Below the pieces are notes generated by a model. That model was not told where the DNA came from. It did not search any database and saw only the letters and a program-made list of their open reading frames with translations. A stretch of DNA of 64,000 nucleotides from Brachionus manjavacas (lineage: Eukaryota > Rotifera > Eurotatoria > Ploima > Brachionidae). Both the position numbers and the translations under genes were made by a program. Where the stretch lies: positions 434,001 to 498,000 of the forward strand of contig JAHQIY010000024.1 of NCBI GenBank assembly GCA_019054805.1, read 5' to 3'. Shown here one piece after another: positions 10,470 through 21,854 of this stretch; the stretch's first letter is position 1, and each line of letters starts with the position of its first letter.

Positions 10470-13400
10470 ATGACATTATTTCAATTCGCAAAGATCCTTA
10501 TCATTCTTGTATCAGTAATCTATCGATGGTCGATTTCAATCAATTCGTATTCTGGTGAGTTTTAGCATAATTTTATATTTATTCGGACCTCATCTAAATG
10601 CTTTTTATATCCGAAAGGCCAAGCAAAACCAAGCATGTTTGGAGACTATGAAGGTACAGTGATATTTTTTTGATGTCACCGTATTTAATCATTTATTCCA
10701 AGCGCAACGACACTGGATGGAAATCACTTTTAATTTGAATATTACAGATTGGTATAAAAACACAAGTGATAATGACTTGAACTATTGGGGTCTTGATTAT
10801 CCGCCTTTAACTGCATATCATAGTTACATCATGGGATATGTGTATTACATTTAGCTCTCAATTATTGCTCTAGAATTTTTGATAATTTTATTTTTAAGTG
10901 CTAATAAAATTGATCCTTCTTTCGTAAAGCTTCACGATTCTAGAGGATTAGAAAATGAACAGAACAAACTTTTTATGCGCGGAACAGGTAAATATTACTT
11001 AATTATTACTTTTTGAGTTTTGTTCAGAATTAATAGAATATTTATTAAAAAATGACTGTGAATAAGCTTTGAATTTAAATAAACAAAATATTTTCAACAT
11101 TGAACTCATTTAATAAGAGTAATTAATATTTCTCTTAAGTCGTTGTTTTTGATTTACTCATATTTTATCCATCAGTGGTTCTGATACTAAATCAACTTTT
11201 TTTTCGTCTATTTAAATCAACCCAAAAGAACCGAACTTCAAAAACCAACTCACTTGGCGGAACAGAGCAAACAGACTATTTATTTAGTTTGCTCCTTATT
11301 CTACTTAATCCAACTTTAGTTTTGATTGACCACGGACATTTTCAATACAATTCAATTAGTCTGGGACTAATGCAACTATCTTTGTACTTTGCATTGTTAA
11401 ATCGTTCAAATCAATCGCTCAGTCATGTCCAACTTGCTTTTTGCTCATTCTTCTTTTGCTTAGCTTTAAATTACAAACAAATGGAATTGTACCATTCGTT
11501 GCCAATTTTTTTTTATCTATTAGCAATTTGTTTAAAGTCAAACATTTTCAGACTCGGGTTAGTATTGAAAATATTATTTAAAAAAATGTTACCTTTAACT
11601 CTTACTACCCTTGTAAATGAGGCCAGCTTTCAAGAAAAAAATTAATTTTGTTCAAATTATTAAGCTTCATTCTATTTTTAAAATAAGAGTAAAAAATTGT
11701 TCTTACATGGTTTGAATGAAAATAACTTGAAAATAAATAATGTTCGTCTTTTTACTAAGATTAGTAGGCAAATGTTAGCGGTAATGATTTTTTGCTTTTT
11801 TCAATCAAACTAGAAAATTTTTTGTTGTTGATAGTTTTGGTGTATTAGCAGTGATTGGATCTACTGTAGTCCTGACATTCGCTGTTTTATGGTCACCTTT
11901 TATTTATGAGGGATTAGACTCGGTCATCCAAGTTCTCATTAGAATATTTCCTATCAATCGAGGCTTATTCGAGGTAAAGACCTAAACAAAAAGTGTTTCA
12001 AAAATTTATTCATTTTTGATCTAAGGACAAAGTAGCAAATTTTTGGTGCTCTCTATCTCCATTCATCAAAGTGAAACAGCATTTTTCAGCTGAGAGCTTG
12101 GCAAAAACCAGCCTAACAATTACGATTCTTTTCAATTTGCCGTCTTGTCTAAATTTGATTTTGAAGCCCAGTCGACAGCGCTTCATGTTAGCTTTGCTTA
12201 ATTCAGCTCTTGCTTTTTACTTGTTTTCATTCCAAGTTCACGAAAAAAGTATAATAATTACCACAGTGTAAGTGAATCTAATTATTTAATAGAAAAAGAA
12301 GTCTAGAAAATAAAAAAAGTAGTTTGGCTTTGACTCGATGCAAAGGTATCACGGAGGCAAATTTCATCGAAAATTCGCACAGAATAAATATGTTAAACCG
12401 GTCAATATTTGAAATTTCAGGTTTAGTTTAATAAAATTTATTTTGATATAATTTAATTATGGAAATTTTTAAAATAGATGTCTTAAAAAATTGTATTTTC
12501 CCAGAAGTTGACAGATAGAAAAGTCTCTTAATACTGAATATTTTTTCTTTACAACTAATGAGATACTACAAGCAAGTTTTGAAAAGTTCAGAATTTGATC
12601 AATGTTAAAATTCTAAAGGCTGATTTCATTTCAACAACTTTAATTTCATTTCTACAAAGATGTATATGTAAGATGTATATCTACCTTGTTACTAAGACTT
12701 TTAGTGATGGCGGAAAAAATTTTCAAAATACTGTTCAAGTCCTTATCAGAATGACTAATCGTGGTCTCATCAGCGAACATGTCAAATTTACTAAGGAGAC
12801 AAGGAAAATAATTAATAAGAATCAGAAAAAGAAAAGAACTTAATACTGAGCCTTGTGGCGCCCTCAACTTAGGTGCAGTAGGTTTAGAATTTTCGGTACC
12901 TAGACGTACTATTTGTGATCTATTGCTAAAATAGTTGGAAAGAAAACTTAATGAATTATTTTCTTACCCATAATGAAACCGTTTTAAAAGAAGAAGATTA
13001 GAATAAACCACATCAAAAGCTTTTCTAAAGTCAATCAAAAGTGATACCTTCTTTTCTCTGGCCTGGTTTAACTCACTAAGAAATGCCGTCTGACAAGAAT
13101 AACCAGACCTAAATCCATGCTTTAGCAAAAGCTTAAATCCTAGAATTTTTATGAGCTAAAAATACATTAGCCAAAATTTTATTTTTTATGTAATAAGCCT
13201 TCTTCAAATGTTTTTTTTATCTGCAAGTTTTAGTTTAAATTATTATTATAAATTTTATTTAAAATATTTAATTAGTGATTTTTCTTTAAAAAAGTTCTAT
13301 GCAAATTTTCGATGAAAATTTTTTCTATGAAACAAGAGCCTAAAAAATATTTTACAGTCAACTCGAGTTAAGCCGAACTTTCAACAGAAAAAAATTTGGT

Positions 13401-16400
13401 CAAGATTATATTTTATTAAATAGAATAAAATAAATTACATATATAAAATCAAAAAAAAATAAAGAATTGCGAAACAGAATGCAAAAATTAATCATTTTTT
13501 TAAAAAAATTTTAAATTAATTTAATATTTATTCTCAAAGTGCAAACAAACGTTTAGAAGATTCAATTTGTTTTCCAGAAACTTTTAAAATCTAGTCATTT
13601 TACTAGGTATTACTTAGTAGTAGAAGCATTAAAAATTAGTTAGATTCTTTCGGGTTAACTTCTTCGAAACAGTAACAATAAATTAGACTGTTTCTTGGGC
13701 CATTTGTCTAGGTTTATTTTTAAATTTCTAATTGCATTTGTTATATCTTCCTAAGATCTTGTATTTTTATTTCGAGAAAAATTTAACCATTTTAAAAATT
13801 AATAGTTTCATACCGGCTTTTAATTTTAAAAAGTTGAATTAAATCCCTTCTAATCCGTCTTATTTTGAGATCAGTTAAATTAAACATGTCAAGTCTTTTC
13901 TAGTAGTCATATTTTCGAATTGAAGGGATTAGTGTGTCTTTGTGGCTCTTCTTTAGGCCTTCTCAATTTCAAAAATGTCTTTCTTAATAATTGGACACCA
14001 TGAACCTATGACAAACTCTAAATGAAATCTAACCACTGCTGTGTATAACATTCTCAATGAATAAATGCTTAAACTCTTGAAACTTTTTGCAATCATACCT
14101 AAATACGATTTCCACGACTGGTGCAATATTTTATTTGGTTAGCCTCCTTCAAGTCATTTTGAATAAAATAGTTGTTTTAGTAAAATTTTTTTATATCATA
14201 TCTTAAAAAAATGGTAAAACTAAAGGAAGTATTTATTTGAGCCAATATGCATTCCAATGCATTTTTCGAAATTAAAATCTAAATACCAAGCAAGTGACCA
14301 GCTTGAAATAAAGCCTATATCATTTTTAAATTAAAAGATTATTTTGTGTACTCTAATTTTCAGACAAAACTTTAGTATCTACCGCGTGTTTCTCACATTT
14401 ATTAACTAAACAAGTCGATCATTTATAAATATTAAAAATAAAAGAGGTCCCTCTACTGAACTTTGAGGTAGTCCGCTTGTAACATCTAACCAATTTAAAA
14501 TTGATTAACCCTAAATAACTCTATGTTTCCTCTCGCAGACAAAATCACTTATCCAAAAGATAATCATTCCAGTAAAACCATATGCCTTGAGTCTATAAGG
14601 TTATTTTGAAAGGACATATTTTTTTTTTATATTTATTTGATTTCTGTACCGAGCTAGAGCTCCTTTAGAATAAATTATAAAAAAAAATCTAAAAATAAAG
14701 TAAATAAGCTAAAAAAAATGTAAAATTAAAAAAAACATACACTGGAATAGCCTGTTACATGTTTACATAGTTGAAGCTTCAGAGAAAAAAGAGGATTTAG
14801 TAAGGTAGCAAAAGGACATATGGATTTGGAGGGTATTTAAATTAAGCAATTTAGGAGCACACTTAATTCAAAATTAAGAGATATGTAAGAATTAATGATA
14901 AAAGCGTGAAAAAAGAGTAATATTATTATTTAATCTTTTGGATTATCCGAATTTCTAAACTTTTGACCGACTTTTATTTTCTAATTTGCATAGGAAGTTT
15001 TTTTATTGTAAATATTTAAGAGTTAAATTAAATATTTATGCCGAGTCTGATATATTTATTTTATTTATTTAATTAAAGTTTAAGTCCAAATTAAAATAAA
15101 AATTAGGCAGTTAAATATCCATTGTACAATTAAGTGAAGAATTCAGTTTGTTGTATACAAAAAAATGATTAAGATTATTCAACATACAATATTATTTTAA
15201 ATAACAATAGTATTTTATCGAGTCGGTCAGTTCATAGTTGCTACATTCAAGGCACTATTCAATCAAAATAACACTGAATGCTAAATCATATTCTGTCTAA
15301 TTCCTTTAAACTCTTTTCATTAATAAAGATATTATCTAAATGATATCTAAAGATTGATTGAGAGAACTGTTTGTATAAGAAAGCTATAGTTGCTGGCTTT
15401 ATTAGTTTTGGTTTGCATCCAACACCATTTAGAGAGTAAAAACTCTTTTAAATTTTTTTCATTTTAATTTCCACGAAATCATTTATTGATTTTTGATTTC
15501 CAATAGGTAGGCCTAGATAAATCAAACTTTGTACTTTTGGAATCGTAGAACGATTTAATTTAAAATCTGTTTTAAAACCTGTACAAATTAGGATTTTTAA
15601 TTATTTTCTTATACACGCAATTTTTGGTCAAATTCAATAAATAAACAATCTTAGATTAATAAAATAATTAATTTCTAAGTTTTTGCAACATACTGTATAG
15701 TCAAAGTCTATGCAATACTCTGTCATACCCTTTTGAAAAGATAAAAAATTGCACTGTTTATTTGATAATAATTACGTAAAATCGTTTTTTACATGTTGAG
15801 AATAAATATTAAATTGCTTTTAAACTATTCTAATAATACGACTAATTTTTGCAATCTGTTTCCCAATTCTTTTTTCTATTTTATTTTATTTATTTAATAT
15901 AATCTTGTCCAAAATTAATTTTTGTTCGAATACCAAATAGCTATGATTGAAGCGATTTGACCGTAATTAAGCATGAAGACTAAAATTTATTTTTTAATTT
16001 TTAGACCTGCGTGTCTTTTGATTCATTTTTATCCACAGCTCATAAGCTGGTTCATTTTAATAGCTAATTTTAGGTAATTTGCAAGAGACCAGCAAAAAAA
16101 AGCTCTAATTTTCTATTAAATATTTGAAAGCATGCTTCCATTGTTCATCAAAGATGGTCTGATACTTGCATTTATTTCCACGAGCACTTTGTTTAGCGTG
16201 ATCGTTTACGCATATTATCAAAGTGTAAAATTTAGAAATGATTTTCAATTCTGGCCTTGTTGGGAACAATTGCTGCCTTCAAAGCATTCAATATTAGTTG
16301 AAAAAATGTTTAAATCGCTAGTAATTTTAAACAAATTTGCAAATTTAAAATAAAAATTTTTTTTTTTGCAGTATTTTATTTCATTAAGCGGAATGATTGT

Positions 16401-16662
16401 GCTAACAGTGTGTTCATTGAGTCTAAAGCCTCCAAACAACCTACCCGACTTATGGACTCTTTTAATTTGCATTTATTCGTTTGTTCACTTTGTTTTTTTT
16501 CTTTTTTTGTTTAATTTAATTCAGTTGACTTTGAAAAATAATGATCTACTACTACGGGCTGAAAATGAGTGTAGCAAATTGGGCAATTGTGGAAAATTAT
16601 TCAATTTCGAGAGCATTTTGACAAAACAAAGCAAACAGAGTGAGCAAAAAAAAGAAAACTGA
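10470..16662 (+). CDS. ALG6: ALG6, dolichyl-P-Glc:Man9GlcNAc2-PP-dolichol alpha-1,3-glucosyltransferase
   Basis: ALG6 adds the first glucose to the lipid-linked N-glycan precursor in the ER lumen (GT57 family, multi-pass membrane protein). Ten exons: 10470-10554, 10618-10653, 10703-10841, 10899-10987, 11176-11557, 11814-11973, 12026-12267, 16005-16073, 16131-16320 and 16372-16662. All junctions are GT-AG and in phase, giving 560 aa against 507 in human. Recognised blocks in order: [21 protein letters not shown] (with the catalytic-type Asp), [93 protein letters not shown] and [10 protein letters not shown]. Introns are mostly 47-190 bp, except intron 7 (12268-16004, 3.7 kb), which is filled with LINE remnants. 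The Lys/Gln-rich C-terminus is not conserved. TMEM168 follows 288 bp downstream on the same strand. Confidence 0.95.
12590..13160 (-). mobile_element. LINE reverse transcriptase core fragment in ALG6 intron 7
   Basis: The minus strand encodes [19 protein letters not shown], then [45 protein letters not shown] and [18 protein letters not shown]. These are consecutive RT motifs of a Jockey/CR1-like non-LTR element. The catalytic FADD motif reads FADE here. One in-frame stop and a few substitutions are visible, and both ends are lost. It is anti-sense to ALG6. Confidence 0.8.
13690..14610 (-). mobile_element. Decayed LINE (RT to C-terminal region) in ALG6 intron 7
   Basis: Reading the minus strand from 14610 down gives [33 protein letters not shown] then [11 protein letters not shown]. 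Later come [32 protein letters not shown] and [20 protein letters not shown]. This is the RT plus thumb/C-terminal block of CR1-like LINEs. Many stops and gaps mark an old insertion. The intact family would have an upstream endonuclease, which is not seen. Confidence 0.75.
14620..14780 (-). mobile_element. LINE 3'-end repeat (CGGTACAG/AAATA tail), copy 1
   Basis: Read on the minus strand, the copy ends GGAGCTCTAGCTCGGTACAG followed by AAATCAAATAAATA. The same terminus recurs at 24040-24190 and 25000-25200. An AAATA-type microsatellite tail is typical of CR1/L2-like 3' ends. The copy abuts the LINE body at 13690-14610, so one element inserted in or beside the other. Confidence 0.6.
15190..15730 (-). 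mobile_element. LINE reverse transcriptase C-terminal fragment
   Basis: The minus strand reads [70 protein letters not shown] and [11 protein letters not shown]. This is the thumb and connector of a non-LTR RT. It is the same family type as 4370-4870. A few stops are present. It is the fourth LINE piece in ALG6 intron 7, all in the same (minus) orientation. Confidence 0.7.
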
Positions 16663-16950
16663 AAAGATTAAAGAGATCTGGGGTAAAAATAACAATAAAG
16701 CTTAAAAATGATCGTTTTTTTTTCGTTGTTTCTTTTTTTGCTCTCAAGTCCAAGTTTGGCAATGATAAACCAAATCAGAGCAAATTCGAAATTTGTTTCC
16801 TAATTCATGAAGTTAAAATTCACATTTTTTTATTTAGATAAATAAGATAAAATTAGATGCTTTAAAAAGATAAAAAAAAAAAAAAAAAAGAGAAGAAAAA
16901 AGTAAATAAATCATCAAATATCAATGTTATTTTAAAGTCCAATTTAAAAC

Positions 16951-18958
16951 ATGGCAAAAAGCTCAAATGCTAACGATCTAGCCCAAAACGCCAAATGCGA
17001 TCAATTTTGGTCGATTACAAACATGAACTTCGAGCACAACAACCAAGAAAATGAGCTGAATTACGAGAGTGTGAATGGTGGCGGAAAGAAGCGCGAGATG
17101 AGCTTTGGCCACGAAGAGGCCAAAATGGAAAGCAGCTTTAACTTCAAAAACGCAGCTAAACAAGCGAACAAATTGGAGGCGTTCTACTCCATAGTCGAAC
17201 GTCTCAGACATTTTCTGCACATAAACATGCTGCTCAACAAGTACACAGTGATATTTTCTCTGCTCGGCTACTTGAGCGACTTGCTCTTGTTCGTGTCTTT
17301 GAATCTGTGCACTTTTTCGAACAAACGCTTTTTGTACGAGTACAAATCGGCCGCCAACCAAACCACAAATGACCAGGTGGCAAATTTGAGCATGCTCAAG
17401 TCCAACTTGTCGTCCCATTTTCACATCAAAGCCACTCGAACAATCAAGCAGTCCTATTTGACGCTGCAAATCCTAGTCGTGTTTGTGTTCTTTGTTTGCT
17501 TCATTCTAAGCTATTTGATCAAGTTTCAGTTCAAGTATCACCGGTGGGCGATCAGCTTGTACGACTACGACATCGAGACCATAAATCAGCAGGACAGGGA
17601 CGCGGTGGACAGGGACTCGTTGGCGTCGACCACCACGGCCTCTCACTTTTCGTCGTCGAACAGCAAAAGGCTTTGTTCGACGCTGAAAAAGATCACCAAC
17701 CGGCTGTTCACAAAGCTGGCCAGCATCATTCTCCACTTGGTGTTCGGCTATCAGTTTTGTCAGAACTGTTTTATCGAGAAGCCGAGCGAAATAGCGCTCG
17801 ACTCGTACTCGGTGTTTGTTCATTTTTTTATTTTGTCGTGTGCGCTGGTGCGGTGCGTGGTCGGCTTGTTGAAGAGAAAAAATGGCATTAACTTTGGAAA
17901 AAATTTGAAAAAGCTTCAGCAAAAAGCGCTCTACGACTCCAAGTGCACACTCAACAAAAACTACTACTTCAACTACTACAGCTATTTGATGAAGCACAAC
18001 CAGGACCAGTGCAATCAGCTCAAGCAGCACCAGAACAACAAGAGCACATTTCGCATATTTCAGCTGGACGACGTGTCTCTGTTCGCCGGCTTTGTTCTCT
18101 CTCTCTTTCACTTGTTCTACAAGCTCAAGTCGATCGAGCTGGTGTTCGTTTTTGTGCCGCTGCTGTTCACTTTGATTTTGTTTCGTGTGAAGGCGATTGT
18201 GAACGCAGGCGTCAATCTGTGCGTCTTCTTGTTGTCTGTTCTGTTCATTAGCAAAACAAACGCCTACAGTATCACGGACCTGAGCGAACTGATCGCTCTC
18301 AACGCCACAACAAGTGACACCAATTCCAGTCTGTTCGACTTGATCGTCTCGCACGCTCAAACAGGCCCCACTCAATCCTCAATCATCAACCTGCTCTCAT
18401 TCAATGTTCTAACATTTGTCGCCTTTTTGCTCACTCTCTACTTCAGATCAATACTCAACATCTACTATTGCACGCTCAACAGCCTCGAAAGATGGAACAT
18501 ATCGTTTTTGTGCAATTTGCCTGTTTGCCACAAGCTCGCCATCTACTCTTCCTATCTCGCCTACCTTCTCTTCTCCATCACGTGCTGCATCACTCTGTCC
18601 GTTCGATTCAAATCGTGGTCGTTTCTGATCGTGCCCATCTATCTCTTGTTTGCTCTCCTCTGGTGCTCCTTTCAACTTCTCAGCATGATCAATCTGAGCC
18701 ATTTGATGAACAAAATAGCCGACTGCTATTTGCTGCTCAACGAGGCCAACAGTTTGAGCCACACCAATTCGTTTGAGAATGCGAGCAGCAGCATTAGCCG
18801 AAAGTCGGCCAAGTCGGCTCTCAGTCAACTGAATCAACAGCTTGTGGCCAGCAATCGCGACAGTGTTCTCACTCAGTCGAGCTCGAGCAACAACAATTCA
18901 AACCATCACCAACACCACCACCACCACCACCATCACCATCACCACCCCCACCACCAGC

Positions 18959-18989
<31 letters not shown>

Positions 18990-20356
18990 GCAACAACAGC
19001 ACCACAAGAGTAAGCTTGGCTTCAGAATGCGAAAGTATTTGATCCGGCTGTTGAGATACGAAAATCTGGGCCTAAACGACCAGTCCAACTTGAATGTGCC
19101 CATTCACAGAATACTCTCGTACAAAGGCGTTCGTCACTTGGGCTCAATTTCGTACCGCATAATACTCTACTGTTTTGGGCAGACAATTCTCTTGGCGCCG
19201 TTCGCATTCACCACCAATTCGCCGCTAACAATCGGCCTCTATTTGACTGCACTCAGCATCAACTTCATTTGGCTCAGTTTACTCTATCTATTTCCCAAGT
19301 CGGCCACTGGCTCCTGTATCGCCTACGCTCTGGTCGCGCCGCCACTAGTCTTGAGCATCTACAACGCCGGAACACCGTCGACAACACTAAGCTGCACCAC
19401 CACCACCACTGCATCCCATCCGTCCACCTTGGCCACCGACACCAACACCCACACCAAAAAATCAAAGACAAACACTTTCGTGAGTTTGCCATTCAACTAT
19501 CAGCAAGCTTTGACCCAGCGATGTGGCTTTATTCTGAACAGAATTCAGGCGTTCTTGCACTTTCATCTAATCGAAAATTATGGCTGCGATTTCGGCTCGA
19601 CAGGCTTGAGCAAAGAGTTCTTGGAACAAAAGCTGAGAGTGTACTTTGCAAAGTGCTGCAACGATGGCTCTTTCTACAACACATACATTTTGTACTATTG
19701 CGGCCCCACTTCTCCGCTCACCGACAATTTGGCCTTCATTGACGGCAACGAATTGAGCATTGAGCAAATAATCCAAATTTGGAAAGAAATTCATTGCCGC
19801 CAATCGACCGAGCAGTCGAATGCACAACAAAAAGAACTACATGAATCAAGTTCCAAGCTGAGCAAAAATAGTCGTCTGATTCTCGTTTTGGATGCCGAAA
19901 ACACAAGCAAATCGCTGCACTACATCAAAACAAAGCTTGACGAGCCAAATGTGTATGTTGCCTTGCAGACTGTCAAATACAATTACAACTTGCACAAATT
20001 TAATCTTTCCAAAAGTGACAAAAACTCCGAAACAAAGCTAATTCTAAAGGAGAAAAAACAAAAACTCAAAACAATGGCGCCCGGTTCACCCCAAGTAATT
20101 CCTGGCAGCTATTTCGACTCCTATTTGAACATCGGAAAGTTTACATTGGACTGGATCAAGTCAAATTGCAACCCAGCCAATTTAGCTGCTCAAGACACCG
20201 ACAATTTGAACACAGTCGACTATTTTCTAAACAACAACACTGGCAATAACAATCACGATTTGGATCAGACCAAAGAGATGAATGATCGGAGAGAAAGTGA
20301 CCATGAACAAGATGATGATGATGATGATGATGATGACGATGATGATGACGAAGATG

Positions 20357-20394
<38 letters not shown>

Positions 20395-20754
20395 GAGGAT
20401 TATGTCGATTCGGTCGATTTCAATGAAAACAAAACAAATAAAAAAAAGACCAAACAACAAAGCAGTTCAGATTCGTTTTTCTATGAGGCCAAGTGTACTT
20501 TTTCAAAATACTGGACAAACTACACGTTCGATTCAAGTGATTCTTCGCTGGCCAATGACTTGAATCAATTTTGGAATTTGTACTATCCCTATCTAATTTG
20601 TAGGCCTATGCTGAAATTAATCAATTGTCGAGTTTTTTATATAAAAATAGATTTTGTAAAAAATATTTATTTTCTCTTAAAAAGACTAAAAGGCAAAATT
20701 ATTCCGGTTCATGAGTATGATACTGGTCACGGATTTAAGCTATTTACTTCCTAA
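16951..20754 (+). CDS. TMEM168: TMEM168-like multi-pass membrane protein
   Basis: Single open frame of 1267 aa with no intron. The human protein is 697 aa. The match is clearest in the C-terminal half: SYKGVRHLGSIS (about residue 721), QAFLHFHLIENYGCDF (about 865; human AYHMIETYGCDY), NTYILYYCG (about 910), VLDAENTS, FTLDWIKSNCNPAN and the terminal DTGHGFKL (human DTGQGFKL). The N-terminal half has about eight to ten hydrophobic segments. Low-complexity inserts enlarge it: His then Gln runs (about 651-685) and an Asp/Glu run (about 1120-1150). The family's molecular role is poorly known. The start was chosen as the first ATG after in-frame stops. GTTATTTTAAAG, a possible splice acceptor, lies 15-20 bp before it. 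Large open frames on the other strand are shadows of this gene. Confidence 0.9.
18902..19005 (+). repeat. CAC/CAA trinucleotide tract in TMEM168
   Basis: A run of CAC/CAT followed by CAA/CAG codons encodes about 16 His then about 17 Gln in a cytoplasmic-type linker. Such tracts are slippage-prone and likely vary in length between individuals. Confidence 0.9.
20311..20398 (+). repeat. GAT trinucleotide tract in TMEM168
   Basis: About 29 consecutive GAT/GAC/GAA/GAG codons encode a polyacidic run inserted between FLNNNTG and the conserved FSKYWTNYTF block. Human TMEM168 lacks it. Confidence 0.9.
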
Positions 20755-21742
20755 ATTAACAAAAAAAAACTCAAAAATTAAAAATTATTTGATGTTTTTA
20801 TCACTCTTAAAATTTTGTAGACTTTTCATCCCTTTCATTACAATACAATTTTTGTTGTTGAATTTTTTAAAATAAATTATGTTGTTTTCGAATATTTTTC
20901 TTTTCATCTTCAAAATAAATCAAGTTTTATTTAAACAAAATAAAAAAGATGCCTTATAATCCTATGAAAATGAAAAGCAATTACACTACTGATCTTTATG
21001 AATCTTTTTTCTTATTAAAAGAAATTAAAAAAAATTATGTTTCAAAAATATCTCATTAAAAATAAAAAAACGCTAACTCTGATTAAAAAAAAGTCTCCAG
21101 TGGCATACAAAGTTAAAATAGTAACAATTTATGAGTATTTGACAAGGACAAATTAGCTTGAAGATTTTTATTTTTTTCGCTTTTTTACAACTCTTTCATT
21201 TCTTTCATAAATTATATTTCATTAACTTGGTCTACCGGTGGGAAATCAAAGCTCAACAAACGAGTTCTATTTTATTTTAATACGATAAATGTTTGGTAAG
21301 GATTAAAAAATGTTATTTACTTTTATATAAAATTTGCATATTACCAACAAAAATTTTCCATACACAATCGTATCTTACTTTAATAAAAAATGAAAATTTT
21401 TAAATGTAAAATAATCAATAAGATCATTACTTCATCGATCAATTCATCTTATATAACTTTTGCTGAAAAAATTAAAAAATTTTAAAAGAAAAAATTTCAT
21501 CGGGTTTGCCTGTGTTTTTAGGAAAATGATGTAAATTTTCAAACTTTCAGACGAGTGCAATTTTCTATTTGGTGGAAAAATCTCTGGTCGCGCTGATGTT
21601 AAATAACTTTGTTAAATTTTTTTTAAAAATGAATTCTAATTCTAGCCTTAATTGTTAAATTAGATGTGATGCTATCTTGACTCCAGCTAGCTTTTTGTTT
21701 TTCAAAAACATTCTTGGATTTTTTAAATTTTGCACAGAACGT
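20755..21742. other. Intergenic region between TMEM168 and CPLANE1
   Basis: AT-rich and non-coding. An AATAAA at 20871-20876 could serve TMEM168 polyadenylation. The last part, with higher GC around 21560-21780, holds the X-box described separately. Confidence 0.5.
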
Positions 21743-21756
21743 GTTGCCATGGAAAC
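21743..21756 (+). promoter_or_regulatory. Candidate RFX X-box upstream of CPLANE1
   Basis: GTTGCCATGGAAAC fits the imperfect inverted repeat bound by RFX factors (GTTGCC, 2-nt spacer, GGAAAC). It lies 99 bp before the CPLANE1 ATG. RFX X-boxes drive ciliary genes in animals and usually sit within 200 bp of the start, and CPLANE1 is a ciliary gene. Function is inferred from position and sequence only. Confidence 0.7.
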
Positions 21757-21854
21757 AAAATAACCCAGTCTAGTCAAGGCTAGAAATTCACTTATTTGAG
21801 AATCATCATTTTAAATTTATTTTTGACCATTAAAATCTAACTCAATTACTCAAA

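Noticed and set aside
11175-11645. A separate 156-codon gene
   Set aside because: It is exon 5 of ALG6 read into the following intron.
16978-19830. Many long open frames on both strands inside TMEM168 (for example 289 codons on the minus strand at 17506-18375)
   Set aside because: They overlap a conserved gene in a biased-codon region, have no domains, and are shadow frames.
16951-20754. Pecanex-like identity for the large membrane protein
   Set aside because: The C-terminal blocks (ENYGCDF, TYILYYCG, DTGHGFKL) match TMEM168 and not the pecanex C domain.
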